DNA of 64,000 bases from Elysia chlorotica (GCA_003991915.1 RQTK01000026.1:62001-126000), one strand, 5' to 3'. Numbered from the stretch's first letter, positions 1-38,141 are shown. Notes: a model not told the origin generated them from the letters alone. A program made the numbers and translations.

Positions 1-599
1 GAAAGCTCCCTGTTCAAATTTTGTCATAGCCATTGGGCTTGAAGCAAATGGTTGGTTTCCACTTTTCAGCTTACTTTGTCATCAACTAAGACAAATTCAA
101 TTACCAAATTTGCATTTTAATATTTTTTTATATTCTTTTTTTAATAAACAGTCATAAGGTATATATTTGCACAGGAATAAATGATTGATACCTATAAATT
201 ACTAGTATTATCATAAATCATTACAAAAAGAAGAATATACTAAGAGATATTAACAGTTTCTAGTTTTATATTATTATTAAGTGCATTCTTTAAGATTTTG
301 ATGTCAGTATTTAAACCAATTTAGGGAATAAAACTCATGAAATAAAAATGTTGTTAGCAAATTGCAGTGTTTATCATCTTCTATAGTGTAATTTTGCTGT
401 CGGTGGTTGAAAGTTGTGTTCCTTTCCTATTATAAGCTGCCCGTTTTACGACCCATAATGGCTGAAAACTTTTGTAACTTAGAGATTTTGATCATTTAGT
501 CCTCTCCTACAGTATCATATTTTAGGCCTTATTTACTTTAGTTTCAAACATGTATTAAATCGCAAAGTTCGTCAAGTAATATTTACCTCGTTATCTTTT

Positions 600-632
600 T
601 CAGCATTTATAGAGATCTATTGAAAACAATCT
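600..632 (+). pseudogene. Decayed tandem copy of a PSMG1 exon start
   Basis: The stretch CAGCATTTATAGAGATCTAT and the bases after it repeat the acceptor and first codons of the real exon 77 bases downstream (CAGCTTTTACAGAGATCTAT at 678). Read in the exon frame it meets TGA after seven codons, so it cannot replace the real exon start. It looks like an old local duplication that left a decoy 3' splice site. Confidence 0.6.
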
Positions 633-680
633 AACAGCTCCAAGTTAATCAATTTAACATTCCTTTGCTTTCTCTTTCAG

Positions 681-3333
681 CTTTTACAGAGATCTATGTG
701 AAGCAATTCAACTACGAACGTGTGGGTGGCATCTTTACCAGCCTAGGGGACGAAGACCAACTGACGCTGTCCAACGCGTCACCAACAGACAAGACGTGCT
801 ACATCTGGCGCTGCCATAGCAACCCGTCCATCTTGGTGTGTCAATGCAATCGTCATGTCTCGGCAGAGCAGAGTTTTCAGTGGGCACAGCTGGTGAGTGG
901 GATGATGAGCTAAACACGGCACACATCTACCTTATGAAAACTAGTTTATCTCCTACACAGTCAGACGATCAGTTCTGCGGAAGTTGATTAGCTCAGTTCA
1001 TAATAATAAAAATTTGACTATGTGCCCCTTTCATTAATTTTAGTAATAATTTATTAAATTTTCAGGAGAAGGTGCAAGAGGGAAAAAAACCCTGTTAAGT
1101 AAAAAATTGACTTGAGAACCCTGGACTAATGAATTATTCCAAAAATCAATGACAATTTTTTTTTAATCTTTCTTTTTTTTATTTTACAAATATCGAAGCT
1201 CAATGATAGTTTTATCATTGTGCAGTATGAGTCATGAGAATATGTTGTTGTTTTTTACTGTAAATGTTTATAAGTATGCTTAAACTGTCCCATATTGATT
1301 TGTTGAAAGCACAATTACTTTTGAACGTGTTGCTTATAGAAACGGAAACATGTATAGAAGTAAACAATACATCCTGTTTACTCCTCTCCTTTGCAGCTGG
1401 TTGACAATATTGATTTGTCCACGGCTTATATTGCTGTTCTTACTGCCAGTGATACTGGGGGCTACTGCAGTGAGGTTCCTTCTTCTGATCTAGACACACC
1501 TTTCTTACGAGCCCTCAAGACGGAAAAATTCATGGCCTCTCCTGTTTGCAAGATTCTTGAACAGCCCAACATGCTCACTGGCTTGGCTGCGCAGTGTAAG
1601 GCAGAAATTATGAAATTGTTCAAAATAATTAAAATATCCCAAAAATATCTGATTCTTATTTATTCCAATGTGACCATGGGAGTTAATGAGTTCTTAGAAA
1701 AACTAGGACACACCTATAAGATCTCTTATTGAATGTTATTTTAATGTGGTCTTTTTTTTCCCCGCAGCTTCTAGTAAGTAAAAGTTAATATGCTCTATTG
1801 TAATACTAAAAAAAGAAGTGATATTTAGATTTTCTCTATATAGGTTTGCATTATAGAGAAAAAAACAAAAATAAAGCTTTTTTTTCATATCTTGCAGTAA
1901 TGAGTTTTTTCCAAGTGCTGCGCTACAAGGCTGTGATTTACGTCTGCTTCAAAGAGAACAAGTATGTGGACATCTTGGATGTGAAAGCGTTCATGCCAGT
2001 TTTGAATGTTACTCCAATCAAAGATATTACAGAGGTAACAAAAAAATCTACTTTTTTTTAAATAGGGTTCCTTAAACCATTGTCATATGAGGCCGAAGCA
2101 TGACTTATGATGGTGTTTAGCTATGTTATGTCACAGCTCGTGTGTCTCCAAACCTCCGTTGCGCAATCGAGCGAAAAGAGGCAGGCCAATACAGCGTTGT
2201 GATTACTGTTGATTAGATCTAGATCTAGTTCTAGGCCCAGCCTAGGACCTAGCCTAACGCCAAACGAAGAGAGATGGCTGACTTTTGGGACTACCAATAG
2301 GCCTACAATTTATTGTCTTTGTTGACAAAATTTCTTATACTGACCACTGAAAATTAAACTTCGATCTACATTTTTTGGTTTTATTGTCCACAATTAACCA
2401 CAGATCACTTCATTTTTTAGGTTTTTCTTTAACTTTCCAAACTTCATTAGATCTGCGGTATACAAATATCACCGTTATTGCTAGATCTAGTAACTAAGAT
2501 TTGATTGATTGTCTTTGAAACCTGTTAATTCTGATCTTTCAAAAGTATGTCTATGGAATCGCAAAAGCCTTCGGTACCAGATACCGGTTTTACGTTTGTC
2601 CCTCCAAAAAAGAAAAAGTTGCCTACAAAAGATGCCTAACCCTATCCCTAACCCTAGGGGGGCGCAATGGTCCTGCGGTAGAACATCGGCTTCCGACGCA
2701 AAAGGTCCGGGTTCAAGCCCTGGCAATTGCACTCCCTACTGGTTGGGTCCGTGTCAATTTAATGTGACTGGCTGAGACAGGAGTGATGGTATTCCCGCCC
2801 TGTCTCGTGTGTGGCAGCACATAAAATTGTCAGATGTCAGTCTTGGGTGCGGCCACAATATAGCCTATATAGTGCTGATGTTGGACGTTAAACCAACTCA
2901 ACTCCAACTCCAACCCTAACCCTAACCCAAACCTAACTCCAACCTAACCCTTACCCAACCCTAACACAACCATAACCCAACCCGAACCCTACCTTAACCC
3001 CAACCCTAACACTAACCCTAACTCACATTTTGTTCATCTACACTGTGGAGTAAATCGTGACCAACCCTAACCCTAACCTAACCCCAACCTAACCCTTACC
3101 CAACCCTAACCCAACCATAACCCTAACCCTAACCCTAAACCTAACCCCTACCTTAACCCTAACCCTAACTCACATTTTGTTCATCTACACTGTGGAGTAA
3201 ATCGTGTCCATATGTTATTAAAAGATCTGATATTATTATATTAAAAAGATTATTTTGATGTTGTTGTTTTTTCGTTCTTATTAAATACGTTGAAATAGGT
3301 CTAGATTAATGTAGGTTTATCTTAACCCAGTCT

Positions 3334-3383
<50 letters not shown>

Positions 3384-3694
3384 ACCCCCCCAGAGGAAGA
3401 ATATCAAAAATGGGTCCCCCCCCCCCCCCTTTTCACCGCATCTTATGCTTAGTTTACTTTTAATTTTGAAACAGAGACAGGGATAGGTCAATAATTGTGG
3501 ATATACTAACTTGACATTTCTCCTGTCAAACCTTTTCCCTGCTTTACCTTAGCTTGTGGATTTTTTTTACTCTGATTCTTTTTACATTTCCTTTTTTTTT
3601 TTTTTTTTTTTTTTTTTAGCCCAACAAAAATGCAGAACAGATGCTGAGAGATATAATGGAGTTACATGCCGTGAACGACACTCTCTACATGTAG
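681..3694 (+). CDS. PSMG1: PSMG1, proteasome assembly chaperone 1 (3' exons only)
   Basis: Coding exons are 681-892, 1397-1595, 1898-2034 and 3620-3694, all with AG/GT borders and compatible phases, ending in TAG at 3692-3694. They encode about 207 residues, the C-terminal two thirds of a protein that is 288 residues in human. Recognised family blocks are the SNPSILVCQC stretch, the FLRALKT stretch followed by LEQPN, a hydrophobic strand near AVIYVCF, and the short C-terminal tail MLRDIMELHAVNDTLYM. PSMG1 (PAC1) forms a heterodimer with PSMG2 in the cytosol and scaffolds assembly of the 20S proteasome alpha ring; that role is family knowledge. The first visible exon starts in mid codon, so roughly 80-90 N-terminal residues lie upstream of the window. 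The final acceptor at 3618-3619 follows an uninterrupted poly-T of about 27 bases. Confidence 0.9.
2632..3178 (+). repeat. Degenerate telomere-like (CCCTAA)n blocks
   Basis: Repeats of CCCTAA and variants (CCCTAACCCAAACCTAAC and similar) occur just before the SINE and from about 2915 to 3178 after it. The second block is internally duplicated: a non-telomeric segment beginning CTCACATTTTGTTCATCTAC occurs at about 3022 and again at about 3168, roughly 147 bases apart. TTAGGG is the usual animal telomere unit, so these are interstitial telomere-like repeats or SINE tail expansions. Confidence 0.75.
2651..2905 (+). repeat. tRNA-derived SINE, best copy in the window
   Basis: A tRNA-like head (GGCGCAATGGTCCTGCGGTA, then a B-box-like GGTTCAAGCCC) is followed by a body with CCCGCCCTGTCTCGTGTGTG and a conserved tail (GGCAGCACATAAAATTGTCA ... 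GCTGATGTTGGACGTTAAAC). The same tail recurs at about 24061, 48713, 52500 (minus), 55378 and 59195. It lies in the last PSMG1 intron and is flanked on both sides by CCCTAA-like repeats. Confidence 0.75.
3338..3430 (+). repeat. (GA)n tract and poly-C tract in PSMG1 intron
   Basis: A (GA)n run of about 40 bases is followed by short C runs, the longest near 3417-3430. No coding content. Confidence 0.9.
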
Positions 3695-4590
3695 CGCATA
3701 CAATTTTCATCAAACAGAGTGGGTGAAAGTGGAACTGAGAATGCTGCTTGAAATGGTGATGGAAGCCCAAGTATCTGTTTGTTCGGAATTCACTTTACCA
3801 AGAAAGTACACTTTTTCTGATTTGCGACTTTGGTTTGAAAGCAATTTTTTAATATTTATTAACTACGGGACAATATGTTACCCATTGAAAAGTCAATTAT
3901 TCGATGAAGTGCTAGGTGAAAGAAATTATTTAGATAGGATTCAAATACAAACAATGTGTATCAGGAAATTTGTACGTTAAAGAGGGTTTAAGTCTGTGTG
4001 TGAGTGTGTCTATGTGTTGCCATTTGTTCTTTACTGTAATGATTGTTACACCTGCATGTAAGCGTGGCTCTCGAATGTAAGATTATGTAGTATATACTGC
4101 CTAAAATGATCTCCTAAAAATGTAAAAATTTGAGTTATTTTTTCCTTTTTATTAGACTCTCTTTAGAGTTTATGAAAGAGGATCACAAATCAAATGAAGT
4201 GAAAATTAAACAAAGATACATTTAGCTATGCAGTCTACACTTTGTGACCTTGTATGGAAGAAGTTTATCAATATTAAGTCATATAATGTGATTATTTCAC
4301 AGCCCTGGTAGTATTTTTCATTTATGATTTTTAAATCAATTTTCTACTAATATGCACTTTATTTTATTATTAGTACATGTATATATAAACATGTCCAAAG
4401 TCCTCTAGATGGTGCTGCTGATTAAGTGTACATGTACTATGGTGTGAAAAATGTTTTAGTAGAAACTTTTTGATGGATTTTGCATTTAAGTTTATGCAAG
4501 TGAACAATGTTTTTTCTAGCTGGCAAGAACAGATTAAATAAATGTAAATGTTGATCTTGAAATAAAAGAAGAAAGTAATTTACAATGTTA
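3695..4590 (+). promoter_or_regulatory. Likely PSMG1 3' UTR with poly(A) signals
   Basis: The AT-rich sequence after the stop contains AATAAA at 4537-4542 and 4561-4566, the first good signals downstream of the TAG. Where the transcript actually ends cannot be decided from sequence alone. Confidence 0.4.
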
Positions 4591-4599
4591 CAAATCAAC

Positions 4600-7500
4600 A
4601 ATTAAAGTTACTATGAGCTTTGATACATGATAACGATTGTTGCCATATTCTCAAGAATTTTTGTAAAATTATGGTGTGGATTTTGAAACACTGCATTCAT
4701 TGTTAAAAACTGTTGCTTTTTTATATTTTTATTTTCTTTGAGAGGGGGAAAAATGTATGACATGCTTTATTTGCAGTGATTTTGCTGTAACTTGTAGCAT
4801 CCACCAATGTGTTCAGATTGTCACATGTTTGGCACACAGAATTAAATCATATCTTGCATTGAATGGTTCTGTCACTGTTTTAATCCTGTGTAGATATTGT
4901 GGTTATGTGAAGCTGTGTTGATTTCCTGTTTCACATGTTTAAGTTTATGTTCAAGTCTCTCATGTTTGTTCTTACACAAAGAGTATAACTAACAATTGGA
5001 AAATCATGCTATGTCTCTTTTTAGACAGTGTGGTAACAAAAAGATATAGAGTAAATCGAGGGCAATGAATTAGTGTACTCTAAAAAAGTAATCCTTTCAT
5101 GTATGACATAAAAACAGAAAAGAAAAAAAGAAGTATTGAGTACATGTGAAGTCTTTTCAACCAAAAATGTGGACATTTTTCTGTGACGTTGCATGTTTTT
5201 CAGTCAATCCCTTTTAAAAAATGCATTGAGGCACTACCCCTTCTTTTTCAATTCAAATCAAAGTTAGCATTGACTGATTGAGGTTTTTTTTTTTAGTACA
5301 TGTATGTATTTTTATGAAGAAAAGAAGGAATGGAACAAACATTCAACGTATGTTTGTTTAAATGTGATCGAATTCATGAATTATTAATTATTGGTGGACG
5401 GTGAAAGAGGGGATGGGGTATCACACAAAATTATTAGCAAATAAGCTACTAGTAAAAGTTTAGCACTTAATTATATTTTAATTATTCTATTTAAAAAAAA
5501 AAATTCTTTTAGACGAACGTGCGAGTTGTAGTACTGTATCAAAATGTACTGTTAATTTGGCTTAGCTATTAGTTAAATCCTTCCTCACCGACTTTTCTTT
5601 CTCTTATGCACGTCTCAGTCTTGCAGTTTTTTCTCTTGTTTCTTCGCACTGCGTTTGCCTCCTTTTTCATATCCATCTGTCCTTTATCCCACCTTGCTTG
5701 ACTTATCATCCTCACAGTGTTTTACTTGTTTACCTATCCACTCTGCACATTTTCTCTTCACCCATCCATCCACCCACATAATTCATCCCCCCCCCCCCAC
5801 ACACACACACAAAAAGAAAAAGAAAAAAAGGATTGAAAAGCAAACAATACAAAACAGAAAAACACAAGTACTTTTGTACTTTTTGTTCTTTTTTGTTTAT
5901 TTGTGTTGTCCTTAAAACTTGCACATTTTTAAACTTTTGTTAATTAGTCATTTAACATCACTAACCCAAACATGCCACTGTATAAAGGCTATGATAGAGG
6001 CTACAATATGCCCTTGGGTCTGGGTGACTCAAGAGATTAAACGCTGACAGCTAAAAATCTCGTATTAGAATACAACAGTATAGATGGCTACCAGTATCAT
6101 CTAGTGCGTAAAATAAAAATTACGGGAGAGAGAGAGAGAGAGATATTCGAAGACCAGCCTAAGCTATTGATAAAATAATTTATGTATATTGAACATTATG
6201 AGTAGTAATCAATGTGTTGGTCGGTTACTTGTTTGGTATCTTGATACTAGGCTGCCCCGTGGACAGATTTCTAAAAAAAATAACTTCAGATCGAAGTGTA
6301 AGCATTTTCACAAGAAGAACCAAAGCAATTTGTTTACCAGTTAGATCACAATGAAACACAGGCTGCAATTTAGATCGGCTCATCACCCCATTAAGTAGTG
6401 CCATGATAGTACTTGGTAGTAACTTGATAGTGTAAAGCTTATCAAATTTAATCATGTCTCACAGATAATGATCACATTTGGTTTATCAAAAAGATTAAAA
6501 TATAGAAAATTAATTATTCCATAACTGGCTTTTTTTTTTAAGAATAAAAATATTGTTTAAAAAGAGGAAACGGGAAAATACAACAAACCTGTAAGTTGTT
6601 GAATAAAACGAAGCATTGGATTGAAGTAAAACTTTCAGAACGGGTATGGGTACTGATATGTCTCTGAAGCATACAGCACTACTTGATCATACACATTCTC
6701 TGTTCATGTGTTAAGGTATATGTTTTAAAGATAAGAAACAGGCCTGTGACATATCTCTATCTTTTAAACCCGATATTTAGCTACAGACATGAATCTGCTA
6801 ACACTTTAAAAATCCAGGTTATGACGGGGACACAAAGCCACCGAACAACATAGAGTTAGTAAATTGACGATAAAACTTTTAGGCGTCAACAATGCATGTA
6901 CTTAGGTTGACGAACACAGTGGACTCAGAACTACATCGCCGAAAGGGTGACCAACTACCTTTTAGATATCAGCACACCCATCACTGCATCGGTTGTGATT
7001 TCTTAAAACCTTAAATTATATTGTTTTGAATATTTTAAGCCTCTTGATTCCCTGTGGAACATAGGGTCGCACGAAGTCATTGTGCGATTGCAAATACAAT
7101 TTTTAGTGACTTAATGCATGTATAAACTTTTTTTTTTTAGACACTGATGAATTTTGGGCGCAATAAAAATGGAATCTAACCGAAAACTAGTTTATAAGAA
7201 CATCGAAATTAATTTATTGTTACCGCTCAAATATTAACGTGAATAAGACATGGCGTGTCTTTGTTGACAACCCTGATTGCTTCATGACCACTGGTCAGTG
7301 CATATTTAAGATGGGCAGTCGGGCCCTATGAATAACTCTGATCCTCTGAGCTACACTGAGTCTATAGTCTATCACAGTTCACACCGAAAGAGTAGACCAC
7401 TAGTGTGTTTCTGACAGCACAGTGCACGAATGGAGAAGCTTCCATGTCGCAACGCGCTTGACTTGTACGGTTGTGATCCTTGTGAACTCTCTCACAAATG

Positions 7501-8570
7501 TAAGTTTTAAATTAGCAACCATACACGTACAAGTTACCTCATTCATAGCAATGTGGAGTTTTCAATTCACTTACTGGTTTTTACCAATAATTATTATACA
7601 TCATGAGATTGAGAGGCAATTGTTCGTTGACGATCGACCACCAGAGAGTAGAAAGATGTATTCTTGCCAGATGCATCGCGGCTTAGGATTAATTGATAGA
7701 TGCAATTGATTTAAACGCAGTGTCTATTCTGTATTAAAGAATGCAGCCTAAGCGCATTCGAAATAAATATTGGAAAATATTTCACTCGTCGCCTTCAAAT
7801 CGCCCTCAGTATAATACAGTCTTAAGGCAAAACGAGATAAACGCCATATTTAAAATTTGTGGAATACCACGACCCCCTCCATTACATTGGACGTTTAGTG
7901 GGCACACATGAAAAGTTAAAATATAAAAACACGATAAAACATACCAAAAACAAAATCAAACTACTGTCAAAAACTTTATTTTTTCATTTAAAAACACAAA
8001 AAAATTATCATTTCTCAAAATGGTCAAAATTGGTATATCTCATATTGCCGCGAAACTGTTCATTATTCCTTACGCTTTTATATGAGTGACAAGAAATCTA
8101 CTTGGTATAGGACTATAAAAATGTGGGTTTTCTTGAGGGCTTTTTTTGCGAATATTCATGTGGAAAAACTACTTACATGATTATTATAAGTAGTTAAAAA
8201 TGGATAAACATATCGGTTATAAGAACAGGCGAACGGCGAACGGTCGAAAAAAAAATCCATTTAACTAGAAACATAATATACGAATACATGAAAAGGACAA
8301 CGAAAATGAAGGGTTACATTTAGAGAAAGTGGTGTGTTAGATCTAGTCATATCTTTAGAGAATCATTTTAAGACATCGAGATAGAGAGAGTAATACAGAG
8401 AACTAGAGGGAGAAAGACAGACAGATGCAGAGGCAGGCGAGGATAGCAACAGAAACAAAAATAACAACAGAGAGAGAAGAGAGAGAAAAAAGTAAAGAGA
8501 GCGAGGGAGAGAAAGATTGAAAAAAGACAACAAAACAGCTATTTGAAATCAATAGCTGTGTTCCATTTTG
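4600..8570. other. Intergenic, no supported gene
   Basis: AT-rich sequence with short simple repeats (poly-C and CA near 5786-5810, GA near 6127-6142). I see no open frame with coding character and no recognisable mobile element, apart from one TATA/ATG/donor arrangement near 7300-7505 that I rejected. Confidence 0.5.
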
Positions 8571-8574
8571 ACAG

Positions 8575-8936
8575 GCTGACGTGGACCCCAAGGTGCAAGA
8601 GGCCCACCAGACAGGACTGGCTCGACTGGATGGGTGTCAGCCCACGATCTGTCGGAAGCAGCTAGGTACGCAGGAAGCGAGGTGAGCTCATGCATCGCAG
8701 CTTCCACAGCGGTCACCAAGACGAAGGGAAATCAGAACCATTAAGGTCCAGGATAAATCTTCAAATCAAACTGTTTACGAGAGAGCGTCATCGGGAAAGA
8801 GCTTGGACCAGAAAGACTATGGATCTGGGCTGAAATGTTGAATCAAATAATTGTTGTTATCATCATGCAACAGTTAACTTATTTAAGATGTATTGCACGT
8901 ATGTTATAATAATTATCTGTTGGTATATTGAATAAA
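8575..8936 (+). CDS. Candidate terminal exon of an unidentified gene, with poly(A) signal
   Basis: A consensus acceptor (TTCCATTTTGACAG) at 8574 opens a frame of 36 codons (8575-8682, TGA at 8683-8685) with GC-rich third positions unlike the surroundings. The peptide includes DPKVQEAHQTGLARLDGCQP. AATAAA at 8931-8936 and a GT-rich stretch near 8975-9000 follow, which is the layout of a last exon with a 250-base 3' UTR. A GTGAGC donor overlaps the stop, so an internal exon of 107 bases (8575-8681) is the alternative. I do not recognise the peptide and found no upstream exon that joins it in phase. Confidence 0.35.
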
Positions 8937-9084
8937 ATACATTAACGGTAAATTAACAGTTTGCAGGTGCCCTCTTTTTCTTTGTGTGTGTGCAGTGTGT
9001 CATTCACCAGCAGCATGCATATACCAAATAACGTTAAAAAAATAATTATTGCAGTTTACTTTGTATAAATTATTGCCAACAGTA

Positions 9085-9315
9085 TGCCGTTATAGGTTGG
9101 GACATCAAGCACCAAGCTGCCCTGCGCTATCCATTTCCTGCACTCATAACATAGGCAAGATGTTCGTGGCTTCGTCCAACGATCACGTCCATAACACTGG
9201 ACACCACGAAGCTAGATTCGGCCTTCACCTTGCGGGGCGAACTCAACAAGCTCCTTCCAGTCATTTCGGGCGAGGGAAAGTTGACACTCTAAAATCCTTC
9301 CAGCGTATCAGTTGA
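9085..9315. other. Unassigned coding-like stretch
   Basis: This stretch is richer in G+C than its surroundings and is open for some distance in more than one frame on both strands. A + strand frame (TTKLDSAFTLRGELNKLLPV and onward) ends in TAA near 9294, and a minus-strand frame runs about 50 codons between stops. I recognise neither. It may be a decayed exon or a transposon remnant. Confidence 0.2.
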
Positions 9316-9319
9316 GGGA

Positions 9320-10898
9320 AACCTGACAATCGTTTACTTTCCGCCATGCTCTCGGTGGAGGAAATTTTGAGTCATTTTACTAATAGCTTTTTACTCCAGA
9401 TCTGAAACCAGACAATCCACGTGCCATTATAAAGTTAATAATGAAATTATTGATAACTTTTGGGTCATGTGCCTTCAGAACATCAAGAACTCCTAGGTAA
9501 TGGGATACCACAACCATTATTATTTAATGATCCCCTATAAGACATTTAAAGGGTTGCCAAGCAGATTTTAAATTCTGAACGTTTTGTTTGTTAACTAAGA
9601 AATATACTTAAACATCTGACAAGTCAATTTTGGTAATAGTGTATACCGTACTTAATCTGTTAATGTTTATCAACGAAGGGAACTTTACACCACTACAACC
9701 GTGATGCCAAAACGTAAAACACAAATTCGTTACTATTAAAAACATTGATTTACCGACACCTCTACCGAAAGTCAAGAAACGAAGTCGAACACTCAAAATC
9801 GAAAATAAACACCTGAGCGAGAGTGAAAGTGCTCTCCTGCAGCTTTAGAATCTAGATCTAGATATTGTCTCTAGAGCGATAAACCGAGTTTTAATCGAAA
9901 AGGTAATCGTTTTCATTAGTTTTAGATCACCATTCACATAGTTTTCCAGAAGATCAAACTCTACTGCCTTAATCATAATTATTAAGAAGTTGGCGCTAGC
10001 ACTCTTTTTCCCCTAAGACGTGGTAGCTAAAAGAAAGAATGATAGTTTATAGATTCTCTAGTGACATATTTTAAATAAGATTCATTCCCTTTGACCACTT
10101 TCATTTCTAAGAGGAAAAACGGCGAAGTTTGACCCAAAGGCACCAACAATAGATCAACATGAGACTGTCTAGATTTTAGTGCTGTGTAGCAAAAGTAAAA
10201 AAAACAACAAAAAACTGCTCCTGTGTCAGCGTGTGTGGGTCAGCCGAGGGTGGGTGTTCTTCCAGTTCATGGGTAATTGTAAACACGGTTTAGATCTACA
10301 TTGTGTATTTTGAAATACCATTTTATTAAAAATTGTTATGGCGGTATAGTATACTGTATATATGGGCCTATATATCTAAAAATCAAATATAAAGTAAGTC
10401 TTAATACACTTCCTCAACAAAATATATTTATAATATACAGAATTAGAACCTTTGTCCTATTTAGGCCCACATAATATCATGCAATTGTATAAGATCCAAA
10501 GAAACTTTATTCATTGGAATGTGGCTGCGAAGTCTGCAGTGCCTCGTGAGGTGTTTGAACACCGAATTTGACTCCGACGCATCCGATGAATAGGCCCAGG
10601 TTTTTAAAAACTCTTTCCACTCGCAAGCTTTATTATTCCCTTGAACTACCAATCAATGTGGTGTCTGTTGGGGCTATAATGATGAAAAATTAGAATGTAG
10701 AACATTTCTGAAAGTGGTTTTAAATAGTAAGTGACACACATGATCTGACTTATCAGATAGCTTGTCAAAATGACATTTTTAATGTTATAGCCCTCTCATT
10801 AGTGTTATTACAAAAAAAAAAATCCCTGCGTTGTAAGTTCTACCACAGATTTGTTGTAATAACTAAAATGTATCCTTCTTATCTGCCTCTATGGGTAG
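9320..10898. other. Upstream region of MAN2C1
   Basis: AT-rich, with several TAGATCTA-type palindromes (for example near 9850). The first MAN2C1 coding exon has an acceptor-like TAG at 10896-10898, so a non-coding 5' exon and the promoter probably lie here or further upstream. I could not locate them. Confidence 0.3.
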
Positions 10899-10925
10899 GA
10901 GACCACTGCTACTGAACAAACCAAC

Positions 10926-35999
<25,074 letters not shown>

Positions 36000-37825
36000 A
36001 AAAAACTATACAATGCCTTTTTTGTGCTGGTTGTGTCTAATTTTAAATATTTCTGATGTTGAGATTTATTTTCCTAGATGTTTTCCCCCTCCCCAAATCA
36101 TTCTTTACTCGTCATTTTCAATATTATTTGAGGTTGAAAGAGATAATCTTTTAATAAATAAGCTTCTTAGAGTTAGCAATGTCATAGCAATGATTCTTAT
36201 TGTTTTTTTATATTATTATTAGCTTTGTTTGCTATTTAATCTCATATTTATCCTTGTGCGAGCTATACTTAAAGCTTTTTCTTTTTTTTTTTCTGGGTTT
36301 TTTTGCTCATATCTATGCTTCTTAAGATTTACAGAGCCAGGAAAAAAACAAAACAGATATGGTTAAATTACATATAGGCATTTTTTAGCTGACAAATTTC
36401 ATTTCACATATCACCATAGTGACACAGACAATCTTTGTTTTCAATACTGATACCAATCTACCATCGTCTTTCATCAAAAGGTTTTGCATTATTTTTGTGC
36501 TTTTGTTGGAAGTTAGAAATATCAACCAAATGGTTACTTTACATGTGTTTAATTTATATGGTTGTGTTATTAGAAATTCAGTTGTGTGATATTGAGAGAC
36601 AACTTTTTGCAGTGTTCTTGAAGTCCTTCATCTGAAAACAGTTTTTAAACTTTTAATCATGTTCATATTTTTCATATTTTATTCCGGTGTATTATTGCCT
36701 TCTGGTTGATGTGATATTGAACTAGAAATGTAACGTTACTGGTGAAGTGGCTGTTTCCTCTCTGTTCTTGTATAGATTTTATCATAGACAGATATTTACG
36801 CTCATTTGAGCCTCTGTATTGCTTGTGGCTGTTAAAACTTATAATAAGTGTAAATGAAATATCTTTTTACCTTTTCTAACTCAACCTACCACCTTCTGCA
36901 TCTCTTTTCAGGGGCAGGACATGTTGGAAAAGTCTTGAATATTCATTGTTAGTCTTCGTCATACTTGTCTGTCATCATCTCCATTAATTTACAGGGGTAT
37001 CAAAAATTCTTTTTGCAGAACATAGTGCATTTAAATTACTAAAATAATTATCTCTGTATTCTTATATATCGTTTTTTGATTAGAACCTAACAGAGACACC
37101 CATGAGTCCAAAAACAAGCAATGAAACGAAGTAAGGAAAACGCTTGAACTTTGGAAATGTGCATCTTGTTTAAAGGAGGTCTTATGATTAATCTTGATTT
37201 TGTAATTTCATTTATTCTTGATTTTGTCATTTCATTTACAGCAAATGCAAATAGGCAGCAGAAGATCCTTCCTAAGTTTATCTCTGTATTATCTGTTGGC
37301 GATTGATTGGTTTATATCAGTTCTGTGAACAATTATTTTATTGGTATTTGTATCAGTATTGCACCAATATATCTAAAACTTTTAAGACTTCCTCAACCTT
37401 TCTTAGGCCTTTGTTAATTTTGCAATGTTTTAAAATGTATGTTGAGTTTTACTAGGGATTGGCTTGGAATCTCAATTCCATTTTCTGTGTTGTTTTAGAT
37501 GCTTGTCAATATTTGCTCAATGAACTACCCTATGACATAGGCCTACTAATGGATAATTGCTAAACAATTGACATAATCTTTACTGGTTACAATTAAGAAC
37601 TGCAAGAGTTATGAGTTGCTTCTTATTTAGAATTTAGGAGTATTTCCACTTATTATTTACATTTATATTAGCAAAACAATGTTCCTTTTGAAGGAACAGA
37701 GATACTTGTTTGTATTTGTAAATCTAAAGAATAATTGTAAGTACTATAAGCCATTGCGTTATTTTTAAGATGATGAAGCATGATTGTTGACTTTGTAAAT
37801 AAATATTGCTTTGTTTTCTGTTTTA
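36000..37825 (+). promoter_or_regulatory. Probable MAN2C1 3' UTR and poly(A) signals
   Basis: AATAAA occurs at 36153-36158 and at 37798-37803. The second is followed by a T/G-rich stretch (TTGCTTTGTTTTCTG) typical of cleavage sites. A short or a 1.8 kb 3' UTR are both possible. Confidence 0.4.
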
Positions 37826-38094
37826 TTCAAACAAAATGACGAATGAAAGGCACCCAGGCTATTGTTAATGTTAGAGAAGACAATAAAAAAAAACACTTGA
37901 AAATCCAATTAAATGTTTTCCTCTCTTTTTTAAAATTAGTTTGTGAACTGCGAAATATACTGAGCAGTATGTATTTGATTTGGAATAATAATTATTGCAC
38001 AATTAATATTTCTTAAATTAAAATCGGAATGGAGCATTCTTCATTTCAAAGCAAAGACTTAAATAATGATGTGAACAATAATATTTATAGTAGC

Positions 38095-38141
38095 AAAAAA
38101 AATAATAATAACAATAATAAATAAATAGTAGTAATAATAAC

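Noticed and set aside
7290..7505. A TATA-like ATATTTAAG, an ATG at 7430 with 23 codons, and a GTAAGT donor, as a first exon for the 8575 exon
   Set aside because: The donor leaves phase 1, and joining to 8575 gives a stop at the second codon. The phase-0 frame through the same donor has no ATG.
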